NCBI RefSeq assembly: GCF_000421545.1
Contig: NZ_ATXF01000004.1
Location: 372,001-436,000 of the forward strand
Reading direction: 5' to 3'
From: Agromyces italicus DSM 16388
GTDB lineage: Bacteria > Actinomycetota > Actinomycetes > Actinomycetales > Microbacteriaceae
DNA length: 64,000 bases
Positions 34,335 through 42,289 of this stretch are shown here, piece after piece (within the stretch, counting starts at the first letter, position 1; every line of letters begins with the position of its first letter). The position numbers and the translations under genes were made by a program. The notes under the pieces were generated by a model. That model did not search any database, was not told the DNA's origin, and saw nothing but the letters and a program-made list of their open reading frames with translations.

Positions 34335-34745
34335 TCACCGCCGTCCCAACCCGGGGCGGGCAACCTGGGGGTGCTCGGGGGAGCGGCCGAACTCGGAGAG
34401 GGGTGGCAGTTTCGCCGCCCGCTCTCGGATCGCCCGCCGGGTTGCCGCCGGCGCGCGGCGGAGCCGGCGGGCAAGGTCGGCTTCGAGATCAAGCCCGCGA
34501 CCGGCGATGCGGCCTGTACCGGCGCTCAACAGGTCGGATGCCCGGACCCACACGATTGCTGGCCGCCGTGCGGGTCGCCTCGGGTCGTGGGCGGGAGCCG
34601 GGTCGGCCTCAGTCGCGGTGCTGCGGGCGGCGAGCGCGGCGCGAATGCGGTCGGCGACATCGTCGGTCGGTGCATCCATGTCCGGGATGCCCGTGCGCCA
34701 GTCATCCGCGATTCGGCGGTTCTGCTCGAAATCGTCTTCATCCAT
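34335..34745 (-). CDS. hypothetical acidic/basic small protein
   Basis: 136 residues: acidic N terminus (MDEDDFEQNRRIADDWRTG), Ala/Pro-rich middle, basic C terminus (LARRLRRAPAATRRAIRERAAKLPPLSEFG). Its start overlaps the end of the DUF2637-like gene. No family recognised. Confidence 0.55.
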   Translation of the reverse strand: MDEDDFEQNRRIADDWRTGIPDMDAPTDDVADRIRAALAARSTATEADPAPAHDPRRPARRPAIVWVRASDLLSAGTGRIAGRGLDLEADLARRLRRAPAATRRAIRERAAKLPPLSEFGRSPEHPQVARPGLGRR

Positions 34746-35436
34746 CGCTCGCGCCCTCCCTCACGGTGCCGGTCTGCGACGTAGGTGCGCCGAGATGGTC
34801 ACGCAGCCACCGCCCGATGGTCGACGGGTGCACGCCGAGCTGACGCGCGATCGCCGAGTTCGACCACCCGAGCGCACGCAGGAAGGAAGCGTCGTCTCGG
34901 GGTACGAGGGCAGCGGTGGGCTGTTGGCGGATGATCGTGGCCGCCTGCAGGCTCGTCGGCGACTTCGCGGCTGCGGGCGCCGCGGCCTCGGCGGAAGCCG
35001 TCTTCCGGGGAGCGCGCATGAGGACCGAGGTCAGGTGGGTGATCGCGAGCAGCACGAGGGGTGGGACGGCTGAGACGGATGCCGCGAGCATGAGCGGCGC
35101 CTCTGTCGTGTCGGCGACGATCGCGTGGATGGCGTTCGCGGCGACGGAGATGGCAGCACCGGCGATCAGGAGCATCCACGGATACCAGGCCACGCGCGAT
35201 CGCGCGAGAGCGACGGCCGCCACGGTCGCGACGACGATGATGCCATCGACAATGAGCGGCCACACCCATGACTGCCCTGCGTCGAGCCCGGATCGGCGCG
35301 CGAGGTCGCTGAGCGAAGTGAATGAGAGCCAGAACGCTCCGGCTGCAATGAAGACGGTGCCGACGACAGCGGTGATCGTCGCGAGGCGGACGCCGTCGGG
35401 GCGAGGGGGAGTAGTCGGGCGGGTCAGGGCAGGCAT
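34738..35436 (-). CDS. SpdB/DUF2637-like membrane protein with HTH tail
   Basis: 232 residues. Four membrane helices (ATITAVVGTVFIAAGAFWLSF; WVWPLIVDGIIVVATVAAVAL; WYPWMLLIAGAAISVAANAIHAIV; LMLAASVSAVPPLVLLAITHLTSVL), the DUF2637 pattern of actinomycete plasmid-spread proteins. A C-terminal HTH (FLRALGWSNSAIARQLGVHPSTIGRWLRDHL) follows a linker. Such proteins act in spread of plasmids in mycelial relatives. It overlaps the Prim-Pol gene by 13 bases, so is co-translated. Confidence 0.82.
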   Translation of the reverse strand: MPALTRPTTPPRPDGVRLATITAVVGTVFIAAGAFWLSFTSLSDLARRSGLDAGQSWVWPLIVDGIIVVATVAAVALARSRVAWYPWMLLIAGAAISVAANAIHAIVADTTEAPLMLAASVSAVPPLVLLAITHLTSVLMRAPRKTASAEAAAPAAAKSPTSLQAATIIRQQPTAALVPRDDASFLRALGWSNSAIARQLGVHPSTIGRWLRDHLGAPTSQTGTVREGASDG

Positions 35437-36353
35437 CGCGTGTCACCTGTCCGTCGTGGTGGTGACGAATGAGCAGACCAGGGGCCCGGTGGAGTCTGCC
35501 TCGAGCCCGGCGGCCCCGGTGGTGTCGCCGAGGCTTGACGGCTGGCGGACCGGATCGTGGTCGCGATCTCGGCATCTGCGAGGCCGGCGCTCGCTGCGGC
35601 CGGCGCGAGTGCGGATGTGACGGCGTCGGGTGGGAAGCCTGCTTCGGCGAGTCGGCAGGCTGCCCAGAAGAGACCGGCGTTGCGCTCGCCCTCGCGGAGA
35701 CGCCCCACCCATCCGGCGAGCCGGTTCGGGTCGGGCGGCCCGGCTGGGGGCGGCTTCGCTGTGTGCGGCCTCGGTAGCGCCTGGCGCGGGTCGACGAACT
35801 CGCGGAGCGCGCCGGCGTCGACGGGCTTCGTGTGAGCGGATGACACGGAGCAGAGTCGATACGCGATCCTGCCGTGATCCGTCGCCAGGACCGATGGTGG
35901 TGCGATCACATACCCGCCGGTCCCGCGGAAGTCGATGTGGGCGACGGCTGCCTGCCAGCAGCGCTGCGGGCGGGACGGCATCGCAGGGAAGTACACGTGC
36001 AGGCCGCCTGATGGCGTGCGAACCCGGGCGAGTTCGCCGTCGACGAGTCCCGCCGCGGCGGCTCGCTCGAACGTGGGGAAGCCCGACCCCGAGGCGCCCT
36101 TCGCATCGACATCGACGACGTCGATCCCGGAGGCGCTGCCGGTCGGAATGCCGAGGTTCGCGTTGGGCCAGCGAGCCCACCACTCTTCGACCTGGCCGAT
36201 GGCGCAGCTTGCATCGTGGAATCCCGCCGAGGTCAGGGGCCGCTTCTCCCCACGGGTGCACGGGAAGACTGGAACGCGGGCACCAGCGAACGCAATCGCC
36301 GCATCGCGTGTCGGCAAGCGGTGGGTGAAGAGCAGCAGCTCTGCGACGCCCAT
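35424..36353 (-). CDS. Prim-Pol type primase/polymerase
   Basis: 309 residues from ATG 36353, which overlaps the upstream stop as TGATG. Bifunctional primase-polymerase N-terminal domain: NLGIPTGSASGIDVVDVDAKG carries the metal-binding DxD, SGGLHVYF the conserved His, and FRGTGGYVIAPPSV the third block. The C-terminal part is a primase-C-like helical region (LREGERNAGLFWAACRLAEAGF). No helicase domain is fused, unlike many plasmid Prim-Pols. It would prime the complementary strand of the transferred or excised element. Confidence 0.88.
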   Translation of the reverse strand: MGVAELLLFTHRLPTRDAAIAFAGARVPVFPCTRGEKRPLTSAGFHDASCAIGQVEEWWARWPNANLGIPTGSASGIDVVDVDAKGASGSGFPTFERAAAAGLVDGELARVRTPSGGLHVYFPAMPSRPQRCWQAAVAHIDFRGTGGYVIAPPSVLATDHGRIAYRLCSVSSAHTKPVDAGALREFVDPRQALPRPHTAKPPPAGPPDPNRLAGWVGRLREGERNAGLFWAACRLAEAGFPPDAVTSALAPAAASAGLADAEIATTIRSASRQASATPPGPPGSRQTPPGPWSAHSSPPRRTGDTRCLP

Positions 36354-37414
36354 CAGAGGCTCCGCACTTCGAGCTGCCCCGGTTGCCGCTCTGCCGACGC
36401 AGCGGCGGCCGCCGCGGTGACGCGATGAGCGGGGGCAGACCGATCGAGTCCGGGAGGATCGCCCGCGCCGCCTTGTGTAGTGGGGAGCTTGTCGAGGATG
36501 GCGGCGGCGGTTCGTCGCACACGCTCGCCGGTCTCCTGGATCACCTCGACCGGTGTCTTCCCCCGCACGGAGTTCGCCCACGACGACACGTACGGAATTG
36601 TGTAGTCGCTCGTATCGATCCCATGCGCTGCGCCGATCATCAGCGCGACCGACTCCGCCTCGACCTCGCCGATGCCACGATGCAAAGTGGCGTCACTCCC
36701 GGGATCGTGCATTCGGATGTGCGCGAGCTCGTGTGCGAGCGTCTTCACACGCGCAGAGGTATCCATGTCGTCGCGCACCATGACCGCGCGAGCCCCGAAA
36801 TCAGTGACGCCGTTCGCACCGCGGGGCTCCGAGGCATCCGTCACCATCGATAGACCAAAGCCCTCGTCGCGAACGATCGCGGCGAGCCCATCCCACAGTC
36901 CCGGCGGTGCCTCGCCGCGAAGCAGCCGCGGAACCGGCAGTTCGGGCAGCGAGTGACCGTCTGTCTGCGAGACATCCCAGACGTACGCCGGCCGGACTCC
37001 CACCATTCGCGAGCGAACGACTTCGCCGGCACGAGGGCGCTCGTTCCGCCTCAGCCGACGCCACGAGTCCGCGTCCATGGGCGACGAGGTCGCAAAGCGC
37101 GCGGTGAGCGGCGCGAAGATCATGTATCCGCGCTGTCCGGCGATCACTCGGCGGCCGAGCATCTGCCACTGCTTGAATCCGGCGACGTACCTCGGCATCG
37201 GGTCGGGGACGCGCCCCTGTCGGTATGCAGCGTCGTGCTGCCACCAGATCAGCAGCGTGTTGTTGAAGGATCGCGTGCGGAATCGGGCGGCGAACTCGAG
37301 GGCGCGCTTCCACTCGTCGCCGGTCACCAGTGTCTCGACAGAAGCGACGAGTTGTTCGTGCAGCTCGACCAGCTTCGCTTCCCGATCGCGTTGCGGTTGC
37401 GGGTTCGTCGACAC
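36353..37414 (-). CDS. ArdC-like antirestriction protein with metallopeptidase domain
   Basis: 353 residues from GTG 37414 with AAAGGTGG upstream; open frame continues to 37513. N-terminal ArdC-like ssDNA-binding domain (WKRALEFAARFRTRSFNNTLLIWWQ; YVAGFKQWQMLGRRVIAGQRGYMIFAP) and a C-terminal zinc peptidase motif TLAHELAHIRMH (about residue 250) followed by EVEAESVALMIGAAHG. ArdC-family proteins protect entering DNA from restriction, and in plasmids are early-expressed. First gene of the long leftward operon, directly behind the TTGAGCATGC operator array. Confidence 0.88.
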   Translation of the reverse strand: MSTNPQPQRDREAKLVELHEQLVASVETLVTGDEWKRALEFAARFRTRSFNNTLLIWWQHDAAYRQGRVPDPMPRYVAGFKQWQMLGRRVIAGQRGYMIFAPLTARFATSSPMDADSWRRLRRNERPRAGEVVRSRMVGVRPAYVWDVSQTDGHSLPELPVPRLLRGEAPPGLWDGLAAIVRDEGFGLSMVTDASEPRGANGVTDFGARAVMVRDDMDTSARVKTLAHELAHIRMHDPGSDATLHRGIGEVEAESVALMIGAAHGIDTSDYTIPYVSSWANSVRGKTPVEVIQETGERVRRTAAAILDKLPTTQGGAGDPPGLDRSAPAHRVTAAAAAASAERQPGQLEVRSL

Positions 37415-37582
37415 GGTGACCACCTTTCGGAACGACCGCCGCGCGTCTGAGCGTGGCTGACGCATAGGTGTGCCGGTCTGCGCACGGATGCTCCGGGCGC
37501 AGATGAGCGGCATCGCGGAGGCCGCGCGTGCGAGCGAGCGTGGACACCGCGGAGTTCGGAGCTTGCTGGACCACCTCCCTCA

Positions 37583-37685
37583 TTGAGCATGCTCAACGCT
37601 CAATTGTCTCTGTTCCTACCACGTGATTTGAGCATGCGCAATGCTTGTGTTGAGCATGCTTGCCGAGTAGATTGAGCATGCCCAA
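37583..37685. promoter_or_regulatory. four-copy TTGAGCATGCNCAA operator array in a divergent control region
   Basis: Sites at 37583-37596 (TTGAGCATGCTCAA, a perfect palindrome), 37628-37641, 37650-37663 and 37672-37685; the second and fourth differ from it at one base each and the third at two. Spacings are 45, 22 and 22 bases, about two helix turns for the last three, so bound dimers would lie on one face. The array fills the 333-base gap between the ArdC-like gene (leftward) and the XRE gene (rightward). The XRE protein is the obvious candidate to bind it. No other gene is seen in the gap. Confidence 0.85.
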
Positions 37686-37747
37686 TCGTTCGAATGCCGA
37701 AGCGACGCATATCAGCGGTACGGGAGCTATCCCGAGGGTGATGGTGG

Positions 37748-38179
37748 ATGCGAGACATGAACGAAGCCGAGAGCAAAGCAGCCGCAGAGGACCTCGCGAA
37801 GCGCCTCCGCCTGCTCCTCGACGTCGCGGTCGCTGAATCGGGCTCGGAGCCGACGTACACGCAGATCGCCGCGTTCCTCGAGGAGTGCGGGATCAACCTG
37901 TCGCGATCCCGCTGGACGTACATGGTGAACGGTCACCGATACGTGCAGGACCGTGCGTTGTTCGACGGGCTCGCCGCATTCTTCGACGTCGACACCGAGT
38001 TCTTGATGGGCGCCGAAGGTGCGGAAGCTCCGGAGAAGGTGAGCGCACAGCTCGACCTCGTTCGCTCGATGCGCGCCGCGCGCGTGAAGTCGTACGCCGC
38101 TCGCACGCTCGGAGACATCTCGCCGAACGCGCTCGCAGCAATCAGCAAGTTCCTCGACGAGGAGATCATGAGAACGTAG
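37748..38179 (+). CDS. XRE/EspR-like transcription regulator of the element
   Basis: 143 residues; ATG 37748 has GAGGGTGA seven bases before it. HTH region: YTQIAAFLEECGINLSRSRWTYMVNGHRYVQDRALFDGLAAFFDVDTEFLMG, the pattern of EspR-like actinobacterial regulators in which a helical C-terminal domain (here about 100-143) dimerises. Divergent from the transfer/replication operon across the operator array, and 65 bases before an ImmA-like peptidase gene. By analogy with ImmR/ImmA of ICEBs1 it would repress the element until the peptidase removes it. Confidence 0.85.
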   Translation: MRDMNEAESKAAAEDLAKRLRLLLDVAVAESGSEPTYTQIAAFLEECGINLSRSRWTYMVNGHRYVQDRALFDGLAAFFDVDTEFLMGAEGAEAPEKVSAQLDLVRSMRAARVKSYAARTLGDISPNALAAISKFLDEEIMRT

Positions 38180-38244
38180 CCAGCTGCGCGAATGCGCCGA
38201 GGGCGCCAGGGACCTTACAACTGTCCCAACGGAGGTGATGACCC

Positions 38245-38709
38245 ATGAACAGCGAGGCCGCAGTGTCAGCGGCATTCGACGCACTCGCCCTCGGGGATGT
38301 GTTCACCTTCGACGAGCTGGTCAGCGTGGTGCAGTCTCGGCGCGGGCGTCGCCTGCGGATCATCGAACTCTCCGAACTCCGCGACCATGATGGGCTCTGC
38401 GCGATCTGGCTCAAGACCGACGCAGAAGATCTGGTACTCCACGCACACAGCGAATCGGTGCTGCATCGACAGCAGTTCGTACTGCACGAGCTCGCGCACA
38501 TGATCTTCGACCACGGCGACGACGATGATCCCGCGGAACCCGACATCCTGCTGCCGGAAATCCCGCCTGAGACCCGGCGGCGCCTACTCCGGCGACAGAA
38601 CCTCGACACCGCCGACGAGATTGTGGCGGAGTCCCTTGCCGACCAGTTGGCCGCCGCGATCCGCGGGTCAGCGATGCACGAGTCGCGGTTCCTGGAGATC
38701 TTCGGGTGA
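38245..38709 (+). CDS. ImmA/IrrE-like metallopeptidase
   Basis: 154 residues. Zinc motif VLHELAHMIFDH (HExxH, about residues 78-82) and the downstream EIVAESLADQLAAAI Glu-containing helix mark a gluzincin-type ImmA/IrrE peptidase. ATG 38245 follows a GGAGGTGATGACCC ribosome site. Proteins of this family cut the cognate XRE repressor after DNA damage. Its stop overlaps the GTG of the next gene. Confidence 0.87.
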   Translation: MNSEAAVSAAFDALALGDVFTFDELVSVVQSRRGRRLRIIELSELRDHDGLCAIWLKTDAEDLVLHAHSESVLHRQQFVLHELAHMIFDHGDDDDPAEPDILLPEIPPETRRRLLRRQNLDTADEIVAESLADQLAAAIRGSAMHESRFLEIFG

Positions 38710-39728
38710 TTCCGGTCCTCGTCTCCGTTCTGATGTGGCTGCTCCTTGCGTGCCTGCTCATCCTGCGCCGGGGACGTGGGGAGCGCAGCATCACCTACGC
38801 CGCGCTCATCATCGCGATCGCGATGACCTTGAACATCGACTCGATCTATGTCGCGCTCGACGGACTTGTCGGCGGAACCAACTTTGTGACCCTCATTGCC
38901 GATCTCGCCCTTACGGTCGGCGTGTTCTTCCTCGGTCGCGGCGTCATGAAGGCATCCGATCACCAGCCGCGATCCGTACAGGTTGCACTCGGGACTCCCG
39001 CGCTCGCGACCGCGCTGGTCTGTGCGATCGTCGCGTTCTTCCTCATCGATCGGGACTCCACCACCACGACCTTCATGCTTGACCTCGGATACCAGCCAGC
39101 TGCAGCCGCCTACTCGATGATTCACTTCGCCTACTACGCGGTCGTGCTCACGGCGATGGCCGTGCTCGCGGCCCGGCAGCTGCGAGTCAACAGGGGCGTC
39201 CAACTTCTGCCACCAGCCTCGCTGGTCCTCGGTAGCGTCTTCGGCTTCGCGCTCACCATTGTCGTCATGACGATGGATGTCGCGCACCTGGCCGGCAACC
39301 TCGACCTGATGGCCGCGGTTTCCGTCGCCTACAACCCGCTCTACCTGCTGACGTTCGCATTCCTTTGCTTCGGGTTCGCCGGACAGCCAGTCGCCCGAAG
39401 CCTGCAATCACGTTCGCGGGAACGGTCAACGCGTGCGCTGGCGCGCGAGCTCATGCCGCTGTGGGCCCGAGCAATCGCGGTGCGACCCGGTATCAGCCAG
39501 AGCCAGGTTGCCCCATTCCACACCGACGATGGCGAAACACTGCTGCACCGCCAGGTCGTTGAGGTCCGCGATGCGATGATCGACACGCGGGTGTCGTTCG
39601 AGGTGAGCGATGACGAACGAGGGCTCGTCGAGCGGGCGGAGCGGCATCTGCTCGGAACGGGTCCGGGTGCTGCTGCATCCGTGGCGCACGGGCACTCCGG
39701 TGTCGGGTGGGGGCAGCAGAAGCGATGA
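38706..39728 (+). CDS. MAB_1171c-like multi-helix membrane protein
   Basis: 340 residues from GTG 38706 (overlap with the previous stop). Seven or eight membrane helices in the first 230 residues (IPVLVSVLMWLLLACLLIL; ITYAALIIAIAMTL; FVTLIADLALTVGVFFLG; ATALVCAIVAFFLI; MIHFAYYAVVLTAMAVLAA; LVLGSVFGFALTIVVMTM; YNPLYLLTFAFLCFGFAG), then a cytosolic helical domain. This is the pattern of the MAB_1171c family that commonly follows an XRE and ImmA-like gene in actinobacteria. Possible sensor input for the repressor-peptidase pair; function not established. Confidence 0.8.
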   Translation: MIPVLVSVLMWLLLACLLILRRGRGERSITYAALIIAIAMTLNIDSIYVALDGLVGGTNFVTLIADLALTVGVFFLGRGVMKASDHQPRSVQVALGTPALATALVCAIVAFFLIDRDSTTTTFMLDLGYQPAAAAYSMIHFAYYAVVLTAMAVLAARQLRVNRGVQLLPPASLVLGSVFGFALTIVVMTMDVAHLAGNLDLMAAVSVAYNPLYLLTFAFLCFGFAGQPVARSLQSRSRERSTRALARELMPLWARAIAVRPGISQSQVAPFHTDDGETLLHRQVVEVRDAMIDTRVSFEVSDDERGLVERAERHLLGTGPGAAASVAHGHSGVGWGQQKR

Positions 39729-40873
39729 GCGTGAGGTGGGCGGTAGCGGGCGCGGTGGCCTCGATCGGCGTCGCGCTCGGAGGCCTAGGCTTGGGTATCG
39801 CGAGGCGCCTCACCACTCCCGTGCGCAGTCGGACGTACGACCTCACCATTCGTGGGGTGGATGCCTTGGGGGAGCGGCCGATCGTCGCGCTCGACCGCAC
39901 GCCACAAACGGCAGCGCCCGGTCGCTACTGCCTCCTGCTCGAGAACGGAGGCTGGGTTCAGCTGTCAAGCGAAGTCGACGACCTCGGTCCGGGGCTCGTC
40001 GGCCGCGGCGTGTTGAGCGAGCCCCACACGGGACTCCATGTCGGCGAACGAGCGTCCTGGAGCGGCATCTACTTCTCGAGCCCGGAGGATGCCGGCCTCG
40101 AGCCATCGGACGTCGCTATCCCGACGGATGCCGGCCCAGCCCCCGCCTGGCTCATTCGCCCTCGAATTGGCTCATCGACGACGTGGGCCATCCACATTCA
40201 CGGCCTCGGAAGCCCACGAGCCGGAACGCTCCGCGGCGTGCAAGTCGCCGCCGAGACCGGACTCACCTCGCTCGTAGTGACCTATCGGAATGACGGCGAG
40301 GGCCCGACCACTGGTTCAGGACGGTCGACGCTCGGCGCCACTGAAATCGACGATGTGCGGGCCGCTGTGCGCTACGCGCTCGGGCACGGCGCGAGCCGAG
40401 GCATCCTCTTCGGTTGGTCGATGGGGGCGGCCATTGCGTTGCAACTCGCTGCAGAGCCGGAGCTTCGCGGTATCGTCGCCGGGCTCGTGCTCGAGTCGCC
40501 TGTTCTCGACTGGGAATCCACCATCAAGGCAAACTGTAGGCGCTCAGGCCTTCCCGCGTGGACCGGCGCGCTCGCCGTACCGTGGCTCGACAACCGGTAC
40601 CTGTCACGCATATTAGGTCTCGATGTGCCCGTCGGGCTGCGCCGCTTCGATTGGATCACGCGTGCCGATGAGCTCGCCGTCCCGACGCTTCTCCTCCACG
40701 GATCGGCCGATACGTCGGCGCCGATGGGGCTCGCGGAGCGCCTCCATGAACTTCGACCTGACCTCGTGCGGCTCGAGATCTTTGATGCTAACCACAGCAT
40801 GACGTGGAACGCTGACTCCGAGCGTTGGCGGGCATCCGTCGGGACTATGTTGGATGATCACATCGGACGGTGA
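39725..40873 (+). CDS. alpha/beta hydrolase with membrane anchor
   Basis: 382 residues from ATG 39725, overlapping the previous stop as ATGA. N-terminal helix (VAGAVASIGVALGGLGLGIA) anchors or exports it. Serine hydrolase core: IHIHGLGS oxyanion region, nucleophile in FGWSMGAAIAL (about residue 243), acid in LLHGSADTSAP, His in FDANHSMTW. Resembles bacterial prolyl oligopeptidase/BEM46-like hydrolases. Fourth gene of the XRE operon. A decayed second copy, about 85-90 percent alike by eye, is at 54301-55102. Confidence 0.88.
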   Translation: MSVRWAVAGAVASIGVALGGLGLGIARRLTTPVRSRTYDLTIRGVDALGERPIVALDRTPQTAAPGRYCLLLENGGWVQLSSEVDDLGPGLVGRGVLSEPHTGLHVGERASWSGIYFSSPEDAGLEPSDVAIPTDAGPAPAWLIRPRIGSSTTWAIHIHGLGSPRAGTLRGVQVAAETGLTSLVVTYRNDGEGPTTGSGRSTLGATEIDDVRAAVRYALGHGASRGILFGWSMGAAIALQLAAEPELRGIVAGLVLESPVLDWESTIKANCRRSGLPAWTGALAVPWLDNRYLSRILGLDVPVGLRRFDWITRADELAVPTLLLHGSADTSAPMGLAERLHELRPDLVRLEIFDANHSMTWNADSERWRASVGTMLDDHIGR

Positions 40874-41147
40874 TCTGCCGCTGCCCTCTTCTGAAGTCGG
40901 CTCCCATGCAGGACGACGTCGCACCCGCTGGAATCGACGAAGCAACGATTGAGTATGTCGAGCGAGAGACTGGTGTCGTCCACCCTTGGTGAGCATCCCC
41001 GTCGTCGTCGTATCCCATGAGTTGAACCGAACCCGGCCCCTCGCGGCGGCCACCCGCCGGGACCCACTTCAAGTAGCGCCCGCCGTTGGCGTGAAATTGA
41101 ACACGGGCCCCATGGGTCTGTGGGGATGAGATGGTAGAGCTTCGAGT
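40874..41147. other. gene-poor junction after the hydrolase
   Basis: 274 bases between the element's last plus-strand gene and the D-aminopeptidase. The first 17 bases after the stop are shared with the decayed hydrolase copy. A 28-codon frame (40906-40992, MQDDVAPAGIDEATIEYVER...) is possible but unsupported. A stretch at 41112-41150 resembles parts of a tRNA (see findings). This may be the right border of the element. Confidence 0.5.
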
Positions 41148-41990
41148 TCAGCGGCTGATGAGCGGGAGCAGGCTGCGCAGCGCGGCCGCCGCGAGCTGAT
41201 AGCAGACTTCCACGAAGCCAATCGCTTCACGGGGGGAGCGCGCGATGAGCTTGACCGTGCGATTCGCGGTGCGTTCGGCATGCGGGATCATGGCCGCCTG
41301 CTCCGCGGCCGAGGCGTTGGGCAGGTCGATCTCAACCTCAAGGATCTCGGGAACGATGGGCAGTGAGTAGGAGCTCGCCCGGCTGACCACACGCGCGGCC
41401 GCTCCGGAGATGAGGCGCTGGGACTCCGCCGGTGACAGCGAGTTGGCGGCATTGCAGCCGCGAGCCTGCTTCACGGCGACCGTTTCGATGCCGGGCAGGG
41501 TCCTCGCGACTGCGGTACAGATGATGTCGTCGCCGGTCACCAGGCCGACGGGCACACCTACCGCCGAGGCCTGCAGCGCATTCACGTCTGCCTCGGACAC
41601 GGGCACGCCGTTCACTCGTACCTCGGTGAACCACGAGGAATAGGTGTGAGCCAGGACGCCCTCAGCGCCGGCCGCCGCGTGGTAGCCGATAAAGAGCGCG
41701 ACATCGTGTTCTGCGGAAATTCCCTCCGCCATGCAGTCGAGTGTCGGGCTACCGAAGATCACTCGTGCGCGCGGGTCGAGGTCGGCGTGGATCAGGTTGT
41801 CCATCGTGCCGTGGCTGTCGTTGATAAGTACCTCGGTGGCTCCGCCCTCGAACGCTCCCGCGATGGCAGCGTTCGCCTCCCCGGTCATGAGTTGCTGCGC
41901 CCGGGGGTAGCCGTGACCTCCGCGAATGACCTGATCCAGGGTCGCGACGCCGGCGACACCTTCCATATCGATTGAGATGTATACCCGCAT
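41148..41990 (-). CDS. dppA: M55 family D-aminopeptidase
   Basis: 280 residues, zinc-dependent D-aminopeptidase family of Bacillus DppA, which acts on D-Ala-containing peptides. Metal ligands and motifs: VYISIDMEGVAGV with D-x-E at the N terminus, GEANAAIAGAFEGGA, INDSHGTMDNL, ALFIGYHAAAGAEGVLAHTYSSW, VGLVTGDDIICTA. Length is normal. It is divergent from a dpp-type transporter across a 299-base regulatory region, which supports a role in the breakdown of imported peptides with D-residues. Confidence 0.93.
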   Translation of the reverse strand: MRVYISIDMEGVAGVATLDQVIRGGHGYPRAQQLMTGEANAAIAGAFEGGATEVLINDSHGTMDNLIHADLDPRARVIFGSPTLDCMAEGISAEHDVALFIGYHAAAGAEGVLAHTYSSWFTEVRVNGVPVSEADVNALQASAVGVPVGLVTGDDIICTAVARTLPGIETVAVKQARGCNAANSLSPAESQRLISGAAARVVSRASSYSLPIVPEILEVEIDLPNASAAEQAAMIPHAERTANRTVKLIARSPREAIGFVEVCYQLAAAALRSLLPLISR

Positions 41991-42077
41991 TCTTCACCTT
42001 TCTGCGAGTGGCCTCGGCACGGGGAGGTGCGATGACACTTCGGTTCTCAGCCTAAGGCGGATTGGGGAGGCGTTCTA

Positions 42078-42214
42078 GGTCGATCGACCAGTTCTCGGCT
42101 AGAGATGTTGGTGCATCGAACAACGCACATCTGATCACGCAGCAATACGGTTGGAGGACTGCCAGCCCCGAAGACGAGGAGAGCGCATGTCAGTTGTTTC
42201 TGGGAACCCCAGAA
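42078..42214. promoter_or_regulatory. divergent dpp control region with two palindromes
   Basis: The 299 bases between dppA and the transporter operon hold no gene. Visible: a perfect 12-base palindrome GGTCGATCGACC (42078-42089), near-direct repeats GTTCTCAGCCTAAG (about 42043) and GTTCTCGGCTAGAG (about 42091), and an inverted repeat TTCTGGG-AAC-CCCAGAA (42198-42214). These are candidate sites for the PucR-type regulator at the end of the cluster. Promoter elements were not fixed. Confidence 0.45.
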
Positions 42215-42289
42215 CCACAGCTGTCTTCCAGAACAGAAGCGTGGCTCGTACTCGTGTACAACCCTGGGCGCCCTAGAGGAGTTCCATCA

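Noticed and set aside
40906..40992. 28-codon frame after the hydrolase gene
   Set aside because: Too short to support without conservation data; no ribosome site seen.
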